This document shows, in pieces, positions 8,464 to 16,837 of a stretch of 64,000 bases of DNA. Within the stretch, counting starts at the first letter, position 1. Each line of letters opens with the position of its first letter. Origin of the DNA: Aureimonas endophytica (GTDB lineage: Bacteria; Pseudomonadota; Alphaproteobacteria; Rhizobiales; Rhizobiaceae). The stretch spans positions 249,255 through 313,254 of the forward strand of contig NZ_BMIQ01000003.1 in the NCBI RefSeq assembly GCF_014642635.1. Direction: 5' to 3'. The translations under genes and the position numbers were made by a program. Below the pieces are notes generated by a model. The model worked only from the letters and a program-made list of their open reading frames with translations, was not told where the DNA came from and ran no database searches.

Positions 8464-9300
8464 ATGGACCGCATCGACGTCAGCGACCTTCGCAAGACCT
8501 TCCGGCTGAAGCCTGGCCAGAGCGTGACGATAGAGGGCCGACGTAGCGACCGCGTCGATGTCCTTGGTGGCGTCGACCTGTCGATCCGCAAGGGCGAGTT
8601 CATAACCCTCGTCGGGCCCTCGGGCAGCGGCAAATCGGTGCTGCTCGACGTGATCGCCGGGCTCACCGAGGCCTCGTCGGGCGTCGCGCGCATTGATGGA
8701 AAGCCCGTCACGCGCCCCCATGCGGGCACGGCCTACGTCTTCCAGCAATACGCTCTCTTCCCATGGCGCACCGCGCTCGAAAACATCGAATATGCGATGG
8801 AGGTGCGGGGCGTCGGCCGCCGCGAGCGCCGGGACAGGGCCCGCGGACTTCTCGACCTTTTCGGGCTCGGCGGCTTCGAGGACCGCTATCCCGCCCAGCT
8901 TTCGGGCGGCATGCAGCAGCGCGTGGCGATTGCCCGGGCGCTGGCTAACGACCCCGAAGTTCTTCTGATGGACGAGCCCTTCGCCGCGCTCGACGCCCAA
9001 ACGCGCGACATCCTCCAGACGGAACTCCTGCGCATCTGGGAGACGATCAAGACCACCGTCGTCTTCGTCACCCATTCCATCGACGAGGCGATCTTCCTGG
9101 CCGACCGGATCGTGGTGATGACCGCCCGTCCGGCTCGCGTGAAGGAGATCATCGAGATCGACCTGCCGCGCCCCCGCGACATCGACCTGCGCAACGGGGA
9201 CGACTTCAACCGATACCGCGCCCGCGTCTGGGAGGCGCTGCGCGACGAGGTGCGCAAGGCGCAAGGGGATTGGTCCCTCGCCGCGCGGCTCGCGCATTGA
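8464..9300 (+). CDS. NitT/TauT (SsuB-like) ABC transporter ATPase
   Basis: 278-residue cytoplasmic ATPase of the nitrate/sulfonate/taurine importer family. Walker A GPSGSGKS is at residues 51-58, then Q-loop VFQQYALFPW, signature LSGGMQQR, Walker B VLLMDEPFAALD and the H-loop VFVTHSIDEA. An insert (GQSVTIEGRRSDRVDV) lengthens the first beta hairpin relative to SsuB. The RBS GGAGGAG precedes ATG 8464. It works with the permease and binding protein encoded directly after it. The family fixes the transporter type; aliphatic sulfonate, taurine or another small anion are all possible. Confidence 0.93.
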   Translation: MDRIDVSDLRKTFRLKPGQSVTIEGRRSDRVDVLGGVDLSIRKGEFITLVGPSGSGKSVLLDVIAGLTEASSGVARIDGKPVTRPHAGTAYVFQQYALFPWRTALENIEYAMEVRGVGRRERRDRARGLLDLFGLGGFEDRYPAQLSGGMQQRVAIARALANDPEVLLMDEPFAALDAQTRDILQTELLRIWETIKTTVVFVTHSIDEAIFLADRIVVMTARPARVKEIIEIDLPRPRDIDLRNGDDFNRYRARVWEALRDEVRKAQGDWSLAARLAH

Positions 9301-9313
9301 AAGGACAGCGCTC

Positions 9314-10168
9314 ATGACCCTCGTTTCGTCCAAGCCCGTCCCAGCGCCGTTCGTCGGCCCCCGGCTGCGCTTCGCGCCGATCGCCCCGCGCCTTCGCCGC
9401 GCGGCTGCCGGCATCGGCCTCGGCCTGCCGGCGCTTCTCGCCTTCGCCCTTCTCTGGGAGGCCGCGCCGCGGCTCGGCTGGATCAATGCGCTCTTCTTCC
9501 CGCCGCTGAGCCGCGTCCTGTCCGCGCTCTGGGACATGATCGCGAGCGGCACGATGGCCGAGCATATCGGCATCAGCCTCCAGCGCGCCGCGCTCGGCTT
9601 CCTGCTGGCCATCGTGGTGGCCGTGCCACTCGGCCTGATCATGGGGCGCTACACCTTGTTCGAACGGATGAGCGACTTCCTCGTCCAGACGCTGCGCAAC
9701 ACCTCGCAGTTCGCGCTGATGCCGGTCTTCATCCTCGTTCTTGGGATCGGCGAGGCGTCCAAGATCGCCATCACCTTCTACGCCGCCGTCTTCTTCCTGC
9801 TCGTCAACACGATCGTCGGCGTGAAGTCGGTGGACCCACTCCTCCTGAAGGCCGCGCGGTCCATGGGAACGTCGGACTGGGACCTTTTCAAGAAGGTGAT
9901 CCTTCCGTCCGCCGTGCCGTCCATCGTCGCGGGGGCGCGGCTCGGCGTGAAGACCTCGCTCTTCTCGGTGATCGCGGCGGAGATGCTAGCGGCGCAGTCC
10001 GGCATCGGCTTCCTGATTCAGCACTCGTCCCTGATGCTGGAGACCGACCGGATGTATGCCGGCATCCTGACCCTGACGATTACCGGCCTCGTCCTGAACT
10101 ATCTCCTCGTCGCCCTCGAAGCGCGCGCGACGCGCTGGAAGATCAGCGAGGGCGCCGGCCCCGCCTGA
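9314..10168 (+). CDS. NitT/TauT (SsuC-like) ABC transporter permease
   Basis: 284-residue inner-membrane permease of the BPD_transp_1 fold with about six helices. The EAA loop reads AARSMGTSDWDLFKKVILPSAVPS at about residues 178-201, as in SsuC/TauC. Start ATG 9314 follows the ATPase stop by 13 bp with AAGGA upstream. Subunit of the importer formed with the ATPase at 8464 and binding protein at 10260. Confidence 0.93.
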   Translation: MTLVSSKPVPAPFVGPRLRFAPIAPRLRRAAAGIGLGLPALLAFALLWEAAPRLGWINALFFPPLSRVLSALWDMIASGTMAEHIGISLQRAALGFLLAIVVAVPLGLIMGRYTLFERMSDFLVQTLRNTSQFALMPVFILVLGIGEASKIAITFYAAVFFLLVNTIVGVKSVDPLLLKAARSMGTSDWDLFKKVILPSAVPSIVAGARLGVKTSLFSVIAAEMLAAQSGIGFLIQHSSLMLETDRMYAGILTLTITGLVLNYLLVALEARATRWKISEGAGPA

Positions 10169-10259
10169 GCCGGGCCATGCCGTTCCATCCATCTCATGCC
10201 CGCCCGGCCGGATGGCCGCGTGGATCGACGACACACGCCCCTCGACAAGGACCCGTCCC

Positions 10260-11288
10260 ATGCCCCTCGCATCCCTGCGTCGCCGCGAGCTCCTTCGGCT
10301 CGCCGCCCTGTTCCTCGCGCTCGGCGTCATCGGCAGCAGCCCGGCCGAGGCGCAGGAGGCCAAACCTGAGGTCATCCGCATCGGCTCGACCGCGCCCGGC
10401 CACCTCAAATTCATCCTTTTCCGCAACCAGAAACTCTTGGAGAAGGAGTTCGAGAAGGACGGCATCAAGGTCGAACTCACCACGTTCGATGGCGGCTCAG
10501 CGGCCTCCGTCGCCCTCGGCTCGGGCGCGATCGATGTCACCTATATCGGCAACAACCCGTCGCTGCGCCTCGGCGCGAGCGGGGCCGATGTGAAGCTCGT
10601 CGGCCTGTCGAGCTGGGTTCCGTCCAACGAGACCCTCGTCGTCGTCCGGCCCGACTCGCCCGTGAAGTCCCTCGCCGACCTCAAGGGCAAGCGCGTCGCC
10701 TACCTGTCCGGCACGGTGCGCCATTCGACCTTGGCCAAGGCGCTGGAAGCCGAAGGCGTATCGATCAACGACGTCGAGAGCCTGAATATCGGGATCGAGA
10801 ACTCCGGTCCGGCGCTTGCGCGCGGCGATGTCGACGCGATCGCCGAAAGCACCGGCCCGGCGCAGAAGCTGGTCGAAGCCGGCCAAGCGCGCGTTCTCTT
10901 CGATGCCGGCCTGTCAGGGAAGCCCGAATGGGCGGTGCCGCATCTCATCAGCGTCAACGGCACGTTCGCCCGCACCTATCCGCGGATCGTCGAACGCCTT
11001 CTGAAGGTGGATATCGAGGCCGCGCGCTGGGCGGATGCCCATCCGGACGAGACGATTGCCATCTTCGTCAAGGAGACCGGCAACAGCGAGAAGGCCGTGC
11101 GCTCCACCTATGCCGACGGCAGATTCCATCAGAACCCGGAGATCACGCCCCAGGCCATCGATGCCCTCAAGGGCGAGGAGCATTTCATGGCGGAAGCCGG
11201 GCTTCTGAAGGGTAAGGTCGACTACGACAACTGGGTCGACCGCAGCTTCTACGAGGCGGCGGCGGCACAGGCGACTACCAGCAACTGA
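10260..11288 (+). CDS. NitT/TauT (SsuA-like) ABC substrate-binding protein
   Basis: 342-residue periplasmic binding protein. ATG 10260 opens a signal peptide (RRRELLRLAALFLALGVIG…AEAQ) with AAGGA about 10 bases upstream; longer starts lack this. The body matches SsuA/TauA proteins: VIRIGSTAPGHLKF, the ligand-lobe segment GGSAASVALGSGAIDVTYIG, DLKGKRVAYLSGTVRH and the C-terminal helix near ETGNSEKAVRS. It shares the block LLEKEFEKDGI with the binding protein at 13232, so the two operons carry paralogues. Ligand not determined. Confidence 0.92.
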   Translation: MPLASLRRRELLRLAALFLALGVIGSSPAEAQEAKPEVIRIGSTAPGHLKFILFRNQKLLEKEFEKDGIKVELTTFDGGSAASVALGSGAIDVTYIGNNPSLRLGASGADVKLVGLSSWVPSNETLVVVRPDSPVKSLADLKGKRVAYLSGTVRHSTLAKALEAEGVSINDVESLNIGIENSGPALARGDVDAIAESTGPAQKLVEAGQARVLFDAGLSGKPEWAVPHLISVNGTFARTYPRIVERLLKVDIEAARWADAHPDETIAIFVKETGNSEKAVRSTYADGRFHQNPEITPQAIDALKGEEHFMAEAGLLKGKVDYDNWVDRSFYEAAAAQATTSN

Positions 11289-11307
11289 GGCCATTATGGC
11301 TTCCGTC

Positions 11308-11345
11308 GGGAGGGATCCGGGCGCAGAGTGCCCGGGCCCCTCCTC
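11308..11345 (+). terminator. Hairpin after the first ABC operon
   Basis: GGAGGG and CCGGGC pair with GCCCGG and CCCTCC around a 7-base loop (GCAGAGT), giving a strong stem 20 bp beyond the binding-protein stop. Only a short TCCTTT follows, so it may be a leaky terminator or attenuator ahead of the MFS gene. Confidence 0.5.
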
Positions 11346-11374
11346 CTTTGCATGAACACAGGTTCCCCCATTTC

Positions 11375-12832
11375 ATGACCGCCGTGGCTCCGGGCCCTTC
11401 CGTTCTCCACCACCCCCGGCTGATGGCCGGTATCGTGGCGGTCTCCTTTTTCATGCAGGCGCTCGACGGCACGATCATCGCCACCTCGCTGCCTGCCATG
11501 GCAGCCGACTTCCGGACCGACGTCGTCGACCTGAACGTCGGATTTACCGCCTATCTCCTTGCCATGGCGGTCTGCATCCCGCCGGCCGGCTGGCTTGCCG
11601 ACCGCCTGGGCGCGCGCAACGTCTTTCTCGGCGCGATCGTCCTATTCACTCTATCCTCGCTCGCCTGCGCTCTCGCCGAGGGTCTCTGGAGCTTCGTCGC
11701 CGCGCGCGTCGCGCAGGGCGTCGGCGGCGCGCTGATGACGCCGGTCGGACGCCAGATCGTCCTGCGCAACACGCCGAAGTCCGAACTCGTCAACGCCATC
11801 GCGCTGATCACCTGGCCAGCCCTGATCGCCCCGGTCGTCGGGCCCGTGCTCGGCGGATGGATCACGACGCATGCCGGTTGGCGGTGGAACTTCCTCCTGA
11901 ACCTGCCGATCGGGGCACTTGGCGCCACCCTGACCATGCGGTTCCTCGTCGGCGGCGAACGGGAGAAGGCGCGGCCCTTCGACGGGCTCGGCTTTCTCCT
12001 GACAGCGGGCGCGCTGGCCCTGGTCCTTATTGGCCTCGAACTCTTGTCGCAGGAGGCGGGCCGGAGGATGGCCGGCCTCGTCGTCCTTGGCCTGGCGGTC
12101 GGCTGGCTGGCCATGCGGCACCTGCGTCGCGCGCCGCATCCGCTGGTCGACCTGCGCGTCCTCTCCACCCAGACATTCGCGCTCGCCTCCCTCTCGACAG
12201 GGACGGCGGCCCGCATGGTGATCAACGCGACGCCCTTTCTCCTGCCGCTTCTGTTCCAGGTCGGCATGGGTTTGAGCGCAGTCGAGACCGGCTCGCTGAT
12301 GCTGGTCTATTTTCTCGGCAACCTAGCCATGAAGGCGGCGACTACGCGGACCTTGCGGCATCTGGGCTTCCGAACGCTTCTGGTGATCAACGGCATCCTC
12401 GCCTCTGGGGCGGTGGCGGCATTCGCGCTGGTCGACGCATCGACGCCGCGCCCCCTCCTCCTTGCGCTTCTGTTCGGTGCCGGGCTGACGCGATCCATGC
12501 AGTTCACCGCCCTCAACACGATCACCTTTGCCGACATCGAACCGGCGATGCGCAGCGCGGCGACGACCTTCTCCTCCATGACGCAGCAGCTCTCCGTGCT
12601 CCTCGCCGTGGCGATGGCCGCCTTGACAATCCGCTTGAGCGTTCTCGCACGAACCGGCACGGCGGACGCGGCGGCCATACTGCCCGACTTCCACGCGGCG
12701 CTGGCGATGATGGGCGGCGTCGGCATCCTCGTGTCGCTACGTTTCCTGACGCTGCCGCGCGATGCCGGCGCAGAGGTCTCCGGCCGAGGCCCGGCTTCGC
12801 TCCGGGCCGCAGAATCGAAGCCGCTTGGCTGA
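11375..12832 (+). CDS. MFS transporter, DHA2 (EmrB/QacA) drug-exporter family
   Basis: 485-residue integral membrane protein with about 14 hydrophobic segments. Diagnostic DHA2 motifs are visible: LDGTIIATSLPAMA in the first helix (motif D), GWLADRLGARNVFLGA (motif A) and a motif-C-like GPVLGGWITTHAGWRWNF. Likely a proton-coupled exporter of small molecules. ATG 11375 is chosen; an in-frame TTG at 11348 lies against the preceding hairpin. Being the last gene after the flavoprotein/ABC operon, it may remove a by-product of that pathway, but the intervening hairpin makes co-transcription uncertain. Confidence 0.88.
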   Translation: MTAVAPGPSVLHHPRLMAGIVAVSFFMQALDGTIIATSLPAMAADFRTDVVDLNVGFTAYLLAMAVCIPPAGWLADRLGARNVFLGAIVLFTLSSLACALAEGLWSFVAARVAQGVGGALMTPVGRQIVLRNTPKSELVNAIALITWPALIAPVVGPVLGGWITTHAGWRWNFLLNLPIGALGATLTMRFLVGGEREKARPFDGLGFLLTAGALALVLIGLELLSQEAGRRMAGLVVLGLAVGWLAMRHLRRAPHPLVDLRVLSTQTFALASLSTGTAARMVINATPFLLPLLFQVGMGLSAVETGSLMLVYFLGNLAMKAATTRTLRHLGFRTLLVINGILASGAVAAFALVDASTPRPLLLALLFGAGLTRSMQFTALNTITFADIEPAMRSAATTFSSMTQQLSVLLAVAMAALTIRLSVLARTGTADAAAILPDFHAALAMMGGVGILVSLRFLTLPRDAGAEVSGRGPASLRAAESKPLG

Positions 12833-13231
12833 CCCCGTCGGGCGGTTCGGGGCAAACGAAGACGACCTCCGCCGTTTCGACGGCGAGATGGCGGCCGGGC
12901 TCAGAGGCCCCCGACTGCCCGATGGCCAACCGGCCTCACGCAGGAGGGGCGCTGTCGAGGGGACCACCCCGTGAGAGAACTCGCCATAGGGGCACGGATG
13001 CATGGTTCCAGGTTCGGATCGGCGCCGCTCACTGTGTCCCGATGCAAGACGCCGTCGGCGACGCTGCCGCGACCGCTCGTCGCGACGCCGACGACCACGG
13101 TTTTTCTAGAAAATGTCTATAGAATGAATGGATATTTCTGTTGAGGCTCGCCATTCCTGGCATAGGCTTCGTCCAACCCCGTCGCGAAGAGAATCGCCCC
13201 GGCGGGACATCGCGACTCCGGAGCCCGTTCC
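12833..13231. other. Intergenic region before the second Ssu-type operon
   Basis: 400 bp with no gene I can support. The right-hand part carries an AT-rich stretch (13101-13141) with the imperfect inverted repeat TTCTAGAAAATGTCTATAGAA (13104-13124) split by GAAAATGTC, probably operator and promoter for the binding-protein gene at 13232. Confidence 0.5.
13104..13136 (+). promoter_or_regulatory. AT-rich promoter/operator upstream of the second Ssu-type operon
   Basis: TTCTA…TATAGAA forms an imperfect inverted repeat, and TGTCTATAGAATGA (13114-13127) shares 11 of 14 bases with the site at 5812-5825. It lies about 100-120 bp before the start at 13232. The common element before two paralogous importers suggests a common regulator. 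Confidence 0.4.
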
Positions 13232-14200
13232 ATGACTCGACCCGTCTTCCGCCTTTCAGGGCTCGTCGCCGGCATCCTCGCCCTCCTCTCGGGATCGGCG
13301 ACCGCGGCCGATCTCTCGGAGATCACCGTGGATTGGGCCACCTACAACCCGGTGTCGATCCTCCTGAAGAACGAGAAGCTGCTGGAAAAGGAGTTCGAGA
13401 AGGACGGCATCACCGTCAAATGGGTCCAGTCGGCCGGTTCGAACAAAGCGTTGGAGTTCCTGAACGCCCGCTCCATCGACTTCGGCGCCTCCGCCGGCGG
13501 CGCGGCGCTTGTGGCACGCATCAACGGCAATCCCATCCGCTCGGTCGGCGTCTATTCGCTCGCCGAATGGACGGCGCTCGTCGTACCGGAAGGCAGCCCG
13601 ATCACCAAGGTCGAGGATCTGAAAGGCAAGCGCATCGCGGTCACGCGGGGGACGGACCCGCACATCTTCCTGGAACGAGCGCTCGCCGATGCGGGTCTTT
13701 CCGACAAGGATGTGACCCTCGTCCTCCTCCAGCACGCCGACGGCAAGCAGGCCCTGTTGCGCGGCGACGTCGATGCCTGGGCCGGCCTCGACCCGTTGAT
13801 GGCCTCGGCCGAGCTCGAGAACAAAGCGGTCCTTCTTTTCCGCAAGCCGGAATACAACAGCGGTGGCGTCATCAGCGTGCCGGAGGATTTCGCGACCGAA
13901 CATCCCGACATCGTCCGCCGCGTGCTCGGTGCCTACGAGGCGGCCCGGAAGGATGCCCTCGCCCGACCGGACGCTCTCAAGGAGGCCCTCGTCGCTGCGA
14001 CGAAGCTGCCGCCGGACGTGATCGAGCGCCAGCTCGAGCGCACGCGACTGACGACCACCAGCATCGAGCCAACCGAGCGCAAGGCGATCGTCGAGGCGGG
14101 TCTCGCTCTGCAGAAGGTCGGGCTCGTCACGGCCGATATCGATATCGCCGCCGTCACGGACCAACTGATTGACCGAAGCTTCGCGCCGCCGAGCCAGTGA
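13232..14200 (+). CDS. Aliphatic-sulfonate-type (SsuA-like) ABC substrate-binding protein
   Basis: 322-residue periplasmic protein with a Sec signal peptide (residues 1-26, ending SGSATAA). The body begins ITVDWATYNPVSILLKNEKL and continues with LEKEFEKDGITVKWVQSAGS, NARSIDFGASAGGAALVAR, and PITKVEDLKGKRIAVTRGTD, all typical of SsuA. First gene of a three-gene importer operon with the permease at 14245 and ATPase at 15086. It is a paralogue of the binding protein at 10260, with strong identity at LLEKEFEKDGI even at DNA level. Sulfonate uptake is the family expectation, not proven here. Confidence 0.92.
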   Translation: MTRPVFRLSGLVAGILALLSGSATAADLSEITVDWATYNPVSILLKNEKLLEKEFEKDGITVKWVQSAGSNKALEFLNARSIDFGASAGGAALVARINGNPIRSVGVYSLAEWTALVVPEGSPITKVEDLKGKRIAVTRGTDPHIFLERALADAGLSDKDVTLVLLQHADGKQALLRGDVDAWAGLDPLMASAELENKAVLLFRKPEYNSGGVISVPEDFATEHPDIVRRVLGAYEAARKDALARPDALKEALVAATKLPPDVIERQLERTRLTTTSIEPTERKAIVEAGLALQKVGLVTADIDIAAVTDQLIDRSFAPPSQ

Positions 14201-14244
14201 GCGTCGATGACATCCTCCGTCAAGGACGCTGAAAGCGAGGTGAC

Positions 14245-15081
14245 ATGAGCTCGACGGCCCGCATCGCCGCGCGCCCGGAAACCATCGAGAAAGCCGAAGA
14301 ACGGGGAGCGGGCCGCACCCATCTCGCTCTTCCGATCGGCTGGATCTTGCCGACTGTCCTGGCTGTCGCGTGGGAGCTGGCGGTTTGGGCAGGAGGGATG
14401 AGCGGACGGCTGATGCCGCCGCCGTCCCGCATCGCTGAGACGCTGTGGACGCTCGCCGTCAGCGGCGAGCTGTACGCTCACGTCGTCGCCACGTCCGTGC
14501 GCGTCGCCTCGGGTTTCGTGGCGGGCGCGACGGTCGGCATCCTCGCGGGCGCCCTCACAGGCGCCGTGCCGTTGGCACGCCGCCTTCTCGACCCGACGAT
14601 CCAGGCGCTGCGCGCCATCCCGTCGATCGCTTGGGTGCCGCTCTTCATCCTTTGGTTCGGCATCTTCGAAACCTCGAAGGTCATATTGATCGCCGCCGGC
14701 GTCTTCTTTCCCGTCTATCTCGGTGTCGCCAGCGCCGTGCTTTCGGTGGACCGGCGTATCGTGGAGGTTGGCCGTGCCTTCCGCCTGTCGCGACCAGCGC
14801 TTGTGCGCCGCGTCCTTCTTCCCGCTATTCTTCCTCAGACCGTGACGGCACTGCGCACGGGTCTCGGCCTGGGCTGGATGTTCGTCGTCGCAGCGGAGTT
14901 CATGGGAGCCTCGGAAGGGCTGGGATATCTCCTCGTCGACGGCCAGCAGCTCGGCAAGGCCGACCAGATCGTCGCCGCCATCCTCGTCTTCGCCGCGCTC
15001 GGCAAGCTCAGCGACGCTTGCCTGGCGGGAGCATTCGAGCCGCTCCTACGGTGGCAGGACCGCCACCAGGACGGGATCTGA
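14245..15081 (+). CDS. SsuC-like ABC transporter permease
   Basis: 278-residue membrane permease with about six helices; the N-terminal 30 residues are charged and cytoplasmic. Conserved blocks RLMPPPSRIAETLW, LRAIPSIAWVPLFILWFGI (about 119-137) and the EAA-type loop VGRAFRLSRPALVRRVLLPAILPQ are as in SsuC. RBS GAGGTGAC precedes ATG 14245. Works with the flanking binding protein and ATPase. Confidence 0.93.
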   Translation: MSSTARIAARPETIEKAEERGAGRTHLALPIGWILPTVLAVAWELAVWAGGMSGRLMPPPSRIAETLWTLAVSGELYAHVVATSVRVASGFVAGATVGILAGALTGAVPLARRLLDPTIQALRAIPSIAWVPLFILWFGIFETSKVILIAAGVFFPVYLGVASAVLSVDRRIVEVGRAFRLSRPALVRRVLLPAILPQTVTALRTGLGLGWMFVVAAEFMGASEGLGYLLVDGQQLGKADQIVAAILVFAALGKLSDACLAGAFEPLLRWQDRHQDGI

Positions 15082-15085
15082 CAGC

Positions 15086-15862
15086 ATGCTCGTTGCCGCA
15101 AATCTCACCCGGACCTATCGCAACGGCACGACGGCGCTGAGACAGGTCTCGGCGGAATTTCCGCCGGGCAGCATCACCGTGATCGTCGGCGGCTCGGGCT
15201 GCGGAAAATCGACCCTGCTGCGCCTTCTAGGCGGCCTTGATCGACCGGACACCGGTGAGGTTCTGTTCGACGGCCAGCCCATCCACCAGCCCCACCCGGC
15301 CATCGGCATCGTTTTCCAGGAGCCACGGCTGATGCCATGGCTGACCAATTCCGGCAACGTCGAGTTCGGCTTGTCGAACCTTCCCCGCGCCGCACGACGC
15401 GAACGAGCGGCCGCTGCGCTCACGCGTCTGCGATTGGACGGGCTGGGTGCCCGGTGGCCGAAGGAACTGTCCGGCGGGCAGGCCCAGCGTGTCGCTATCG
15501 CCCGCGCGCTGGTCGCCGAGCCTTCGGTTCTTCTTCTTGACGAGCCCTTCTCGGCGCTCGACAGCTTCACCCGATCCAGTCTGCACAATCATCTTCTCGA
15601 TCTATGGAGGGATAGCGGCTTGACCCTGGTTCTTGTGACCCACGATCTTGACGAGGCGCTTGTGCTTGCCGACCGAATTCTCGTCATGAAACCGGGGCCA
15701 GGCCAGATCGCGGCGCGCTTCGATGTCAGCCTCGATCGCCCCCGCAGGCGCAGTGTCCCTGCCTTCGAAGCCCTGCGCGAGAAGATTGCCGACATCATCA
15801 CGAGCACGGCTGAGCCCGACCATCTTGCAACTTGTACGGCGGTGGCGTCATCGCCTAGGTAG
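15086..15862 (+). CDS. SsuB-like ABC transporter ATPase, 3' end formed by an IS insertion
   Basis: 258-residue ATPase with Walker A GGSGCGKST (about residues 34-42), Q-loop VFQEPRLMPW, signature LSGGQAQR, Walker B VLLLDEPFSALD and H-loop LVTHDLDEA. All catalytic motifs are intact. The stop codon TAG (15860-15862) lies inside the left terminal repeat of the IS at 15858, so the last codon and stop come from the IS. If the IS is removed in silico the frame stays open for about 100 codons, so the ancestral C-terminus is unknown. Length is normal for SsuB, so function may be kept. Confidence 0.9.
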   Translation: MLVAANLTRTYRNGTTALRQVSAEFPPGSITVIVGGSGCGKSTLLRLLGGLDRPDTGEVLFDGQPIHQPHPAIGIVFQEPRLMPWLTNSGNVEFGLSNLPRAARRERAAAALTRLRLDGLGARWPKELSGGQAQRVAIARALVAEPSVLLLDEPFSALDSFTRSSLHNHLLDLWRDSGLTLVLVTHDLDEALVLADRILVMKPGPGQIAARFDVSLDRPRRRSVPAFEALREKIADIITSTAEPDHLATCTAVASSPR

Positions 15863-16700
15863 GGGACTCACCTAAGCCATTGAGTGACCGTTGCGATCAG
15901 GGCGATGGCGGAGAGATAATTGACGGCGAGGCGGTCGTATCGGGTCGCGATGCGCTTCCAGTTCTTCAGCCTTCCGAACATGCGCTCGATGACGTTGCGA
16001 CGACGATAGGCTTTGCGGTTCAGCGGATAGACCACGCCGCGTGCTGCCCGTCCCGGGATGACCGGCTCAATCTGCCGTTCGATGAGCCAGGTCCGCAGCT
16101 TATCGGCGTCGTAGGCTTTGTCCGCAATCAGGCGCTGGGCCGGTCTCATGGCCTCCAGGAGCGGAAGAGCCATGGTGATGTCGGCGATGTTGCCGGGCGT
16201 CAGGGCAAGAGCGACGATCCGGCCACAAGCATCGGCCAGACAATGGATTTTCGTTGTTCGGCCGCCACGCGAGACGCCGACCGCTTGGCTGAACTCCCCC
16301 TTTTCCGCCCGACGCTGAGCGGTGCGCCTTCACATGAGTGCTGTCGAGGCAAAGCTCGTCTGGAACAGTACCTGCGGCTGCAACCTTGGCGTAGATGCGC
16401 TGCCAGACGCCGTGCCGTGCCCAGCGGGCATAGTGGTTGTAGATCGTCTTGGCCGGTCCATACTCGGGCGGCACGTCCCGCCAGCGACCGCCGGTCTTCA
16501 GAATATGGAGGATGCCCGAGATCACCCGCCGGTCATCAACACGCGGCTTGCCGGGTTGGTTCTTCGGCAGGTGCGGCTCCAACACCGCCCACGCCTCGTC
16601 CGACAGCCAAAACAGATCACGCATGATCGCCTCCATCCAAAGGCCCCAATCCCGGATGGAATCGGCCAATTCTGGCAATATGTTGATTGGGCCCCCTACC
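15858..16700 (-). mobile_element. IS5-family (IS427-like) insertion sequence, 843 bp
   Basis: Ends are defined by imperfect inverted repeats: GGTAGGGGACTCA at 15858 reading inward and GGTAGGGGGCCCA at 16700 reading inward (11 of 13 match). The element is flanked by TA on both sides (15856-15857 and 16701-16702), a likely 2-bp target duplication. It carries one transposase in two overlapping frames. It is inserted at the 3' end of the SsuB-like gene and appears complete, so it is recent compared with the dead IS3 remnant. Confidence 0.85.
15868..16624 (-). CDS. IS5-family transposase, two overlapping reading frames
   Basis: DDE transposase of the IS427 type. The first frame (16624 down to 16100) starts MRDLFWLSDEAWAVLEPHLP and includes GGRWRDVPPEYGPAKTIYN and the first catalytic Asp in CLDSTHVKAHRSASGGKGG. 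The second frame continues with GVSRGGRTTKIHCLADACG, then ADKAYDADKLR, the second Asp region, and YRRRNVIERMFGRLKNWKRIA with the catalytic Glu. The frames join at a run AAAAGGGGG (about 16305). This could be programmed frameshifting, common in this group, or a one-base insertion. Full product would be about 250 residues. RBS upstream of 16624 is weak. Confidence 0.82.
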
Positions 16701-16837
16701 TAATCGGACCCGAAAGCGAAGCGGTCGAAGAAGACCAAGCACTGAACGCAAAAGGCGGCGCCGGCCGAAGCCGAAGCCGCCTCTGATCGCTGGTTCCCGG
16801 GAGATCGAAAACCGAGACGGACAAGGAGACCTGACGC

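Noticed and set aside
11348-11374. TTG start for the MFS gene
   Set aside because: It abuts the preceding hairpin and has no Shine-Dalgarno; ATG 11375 fits family starts better.
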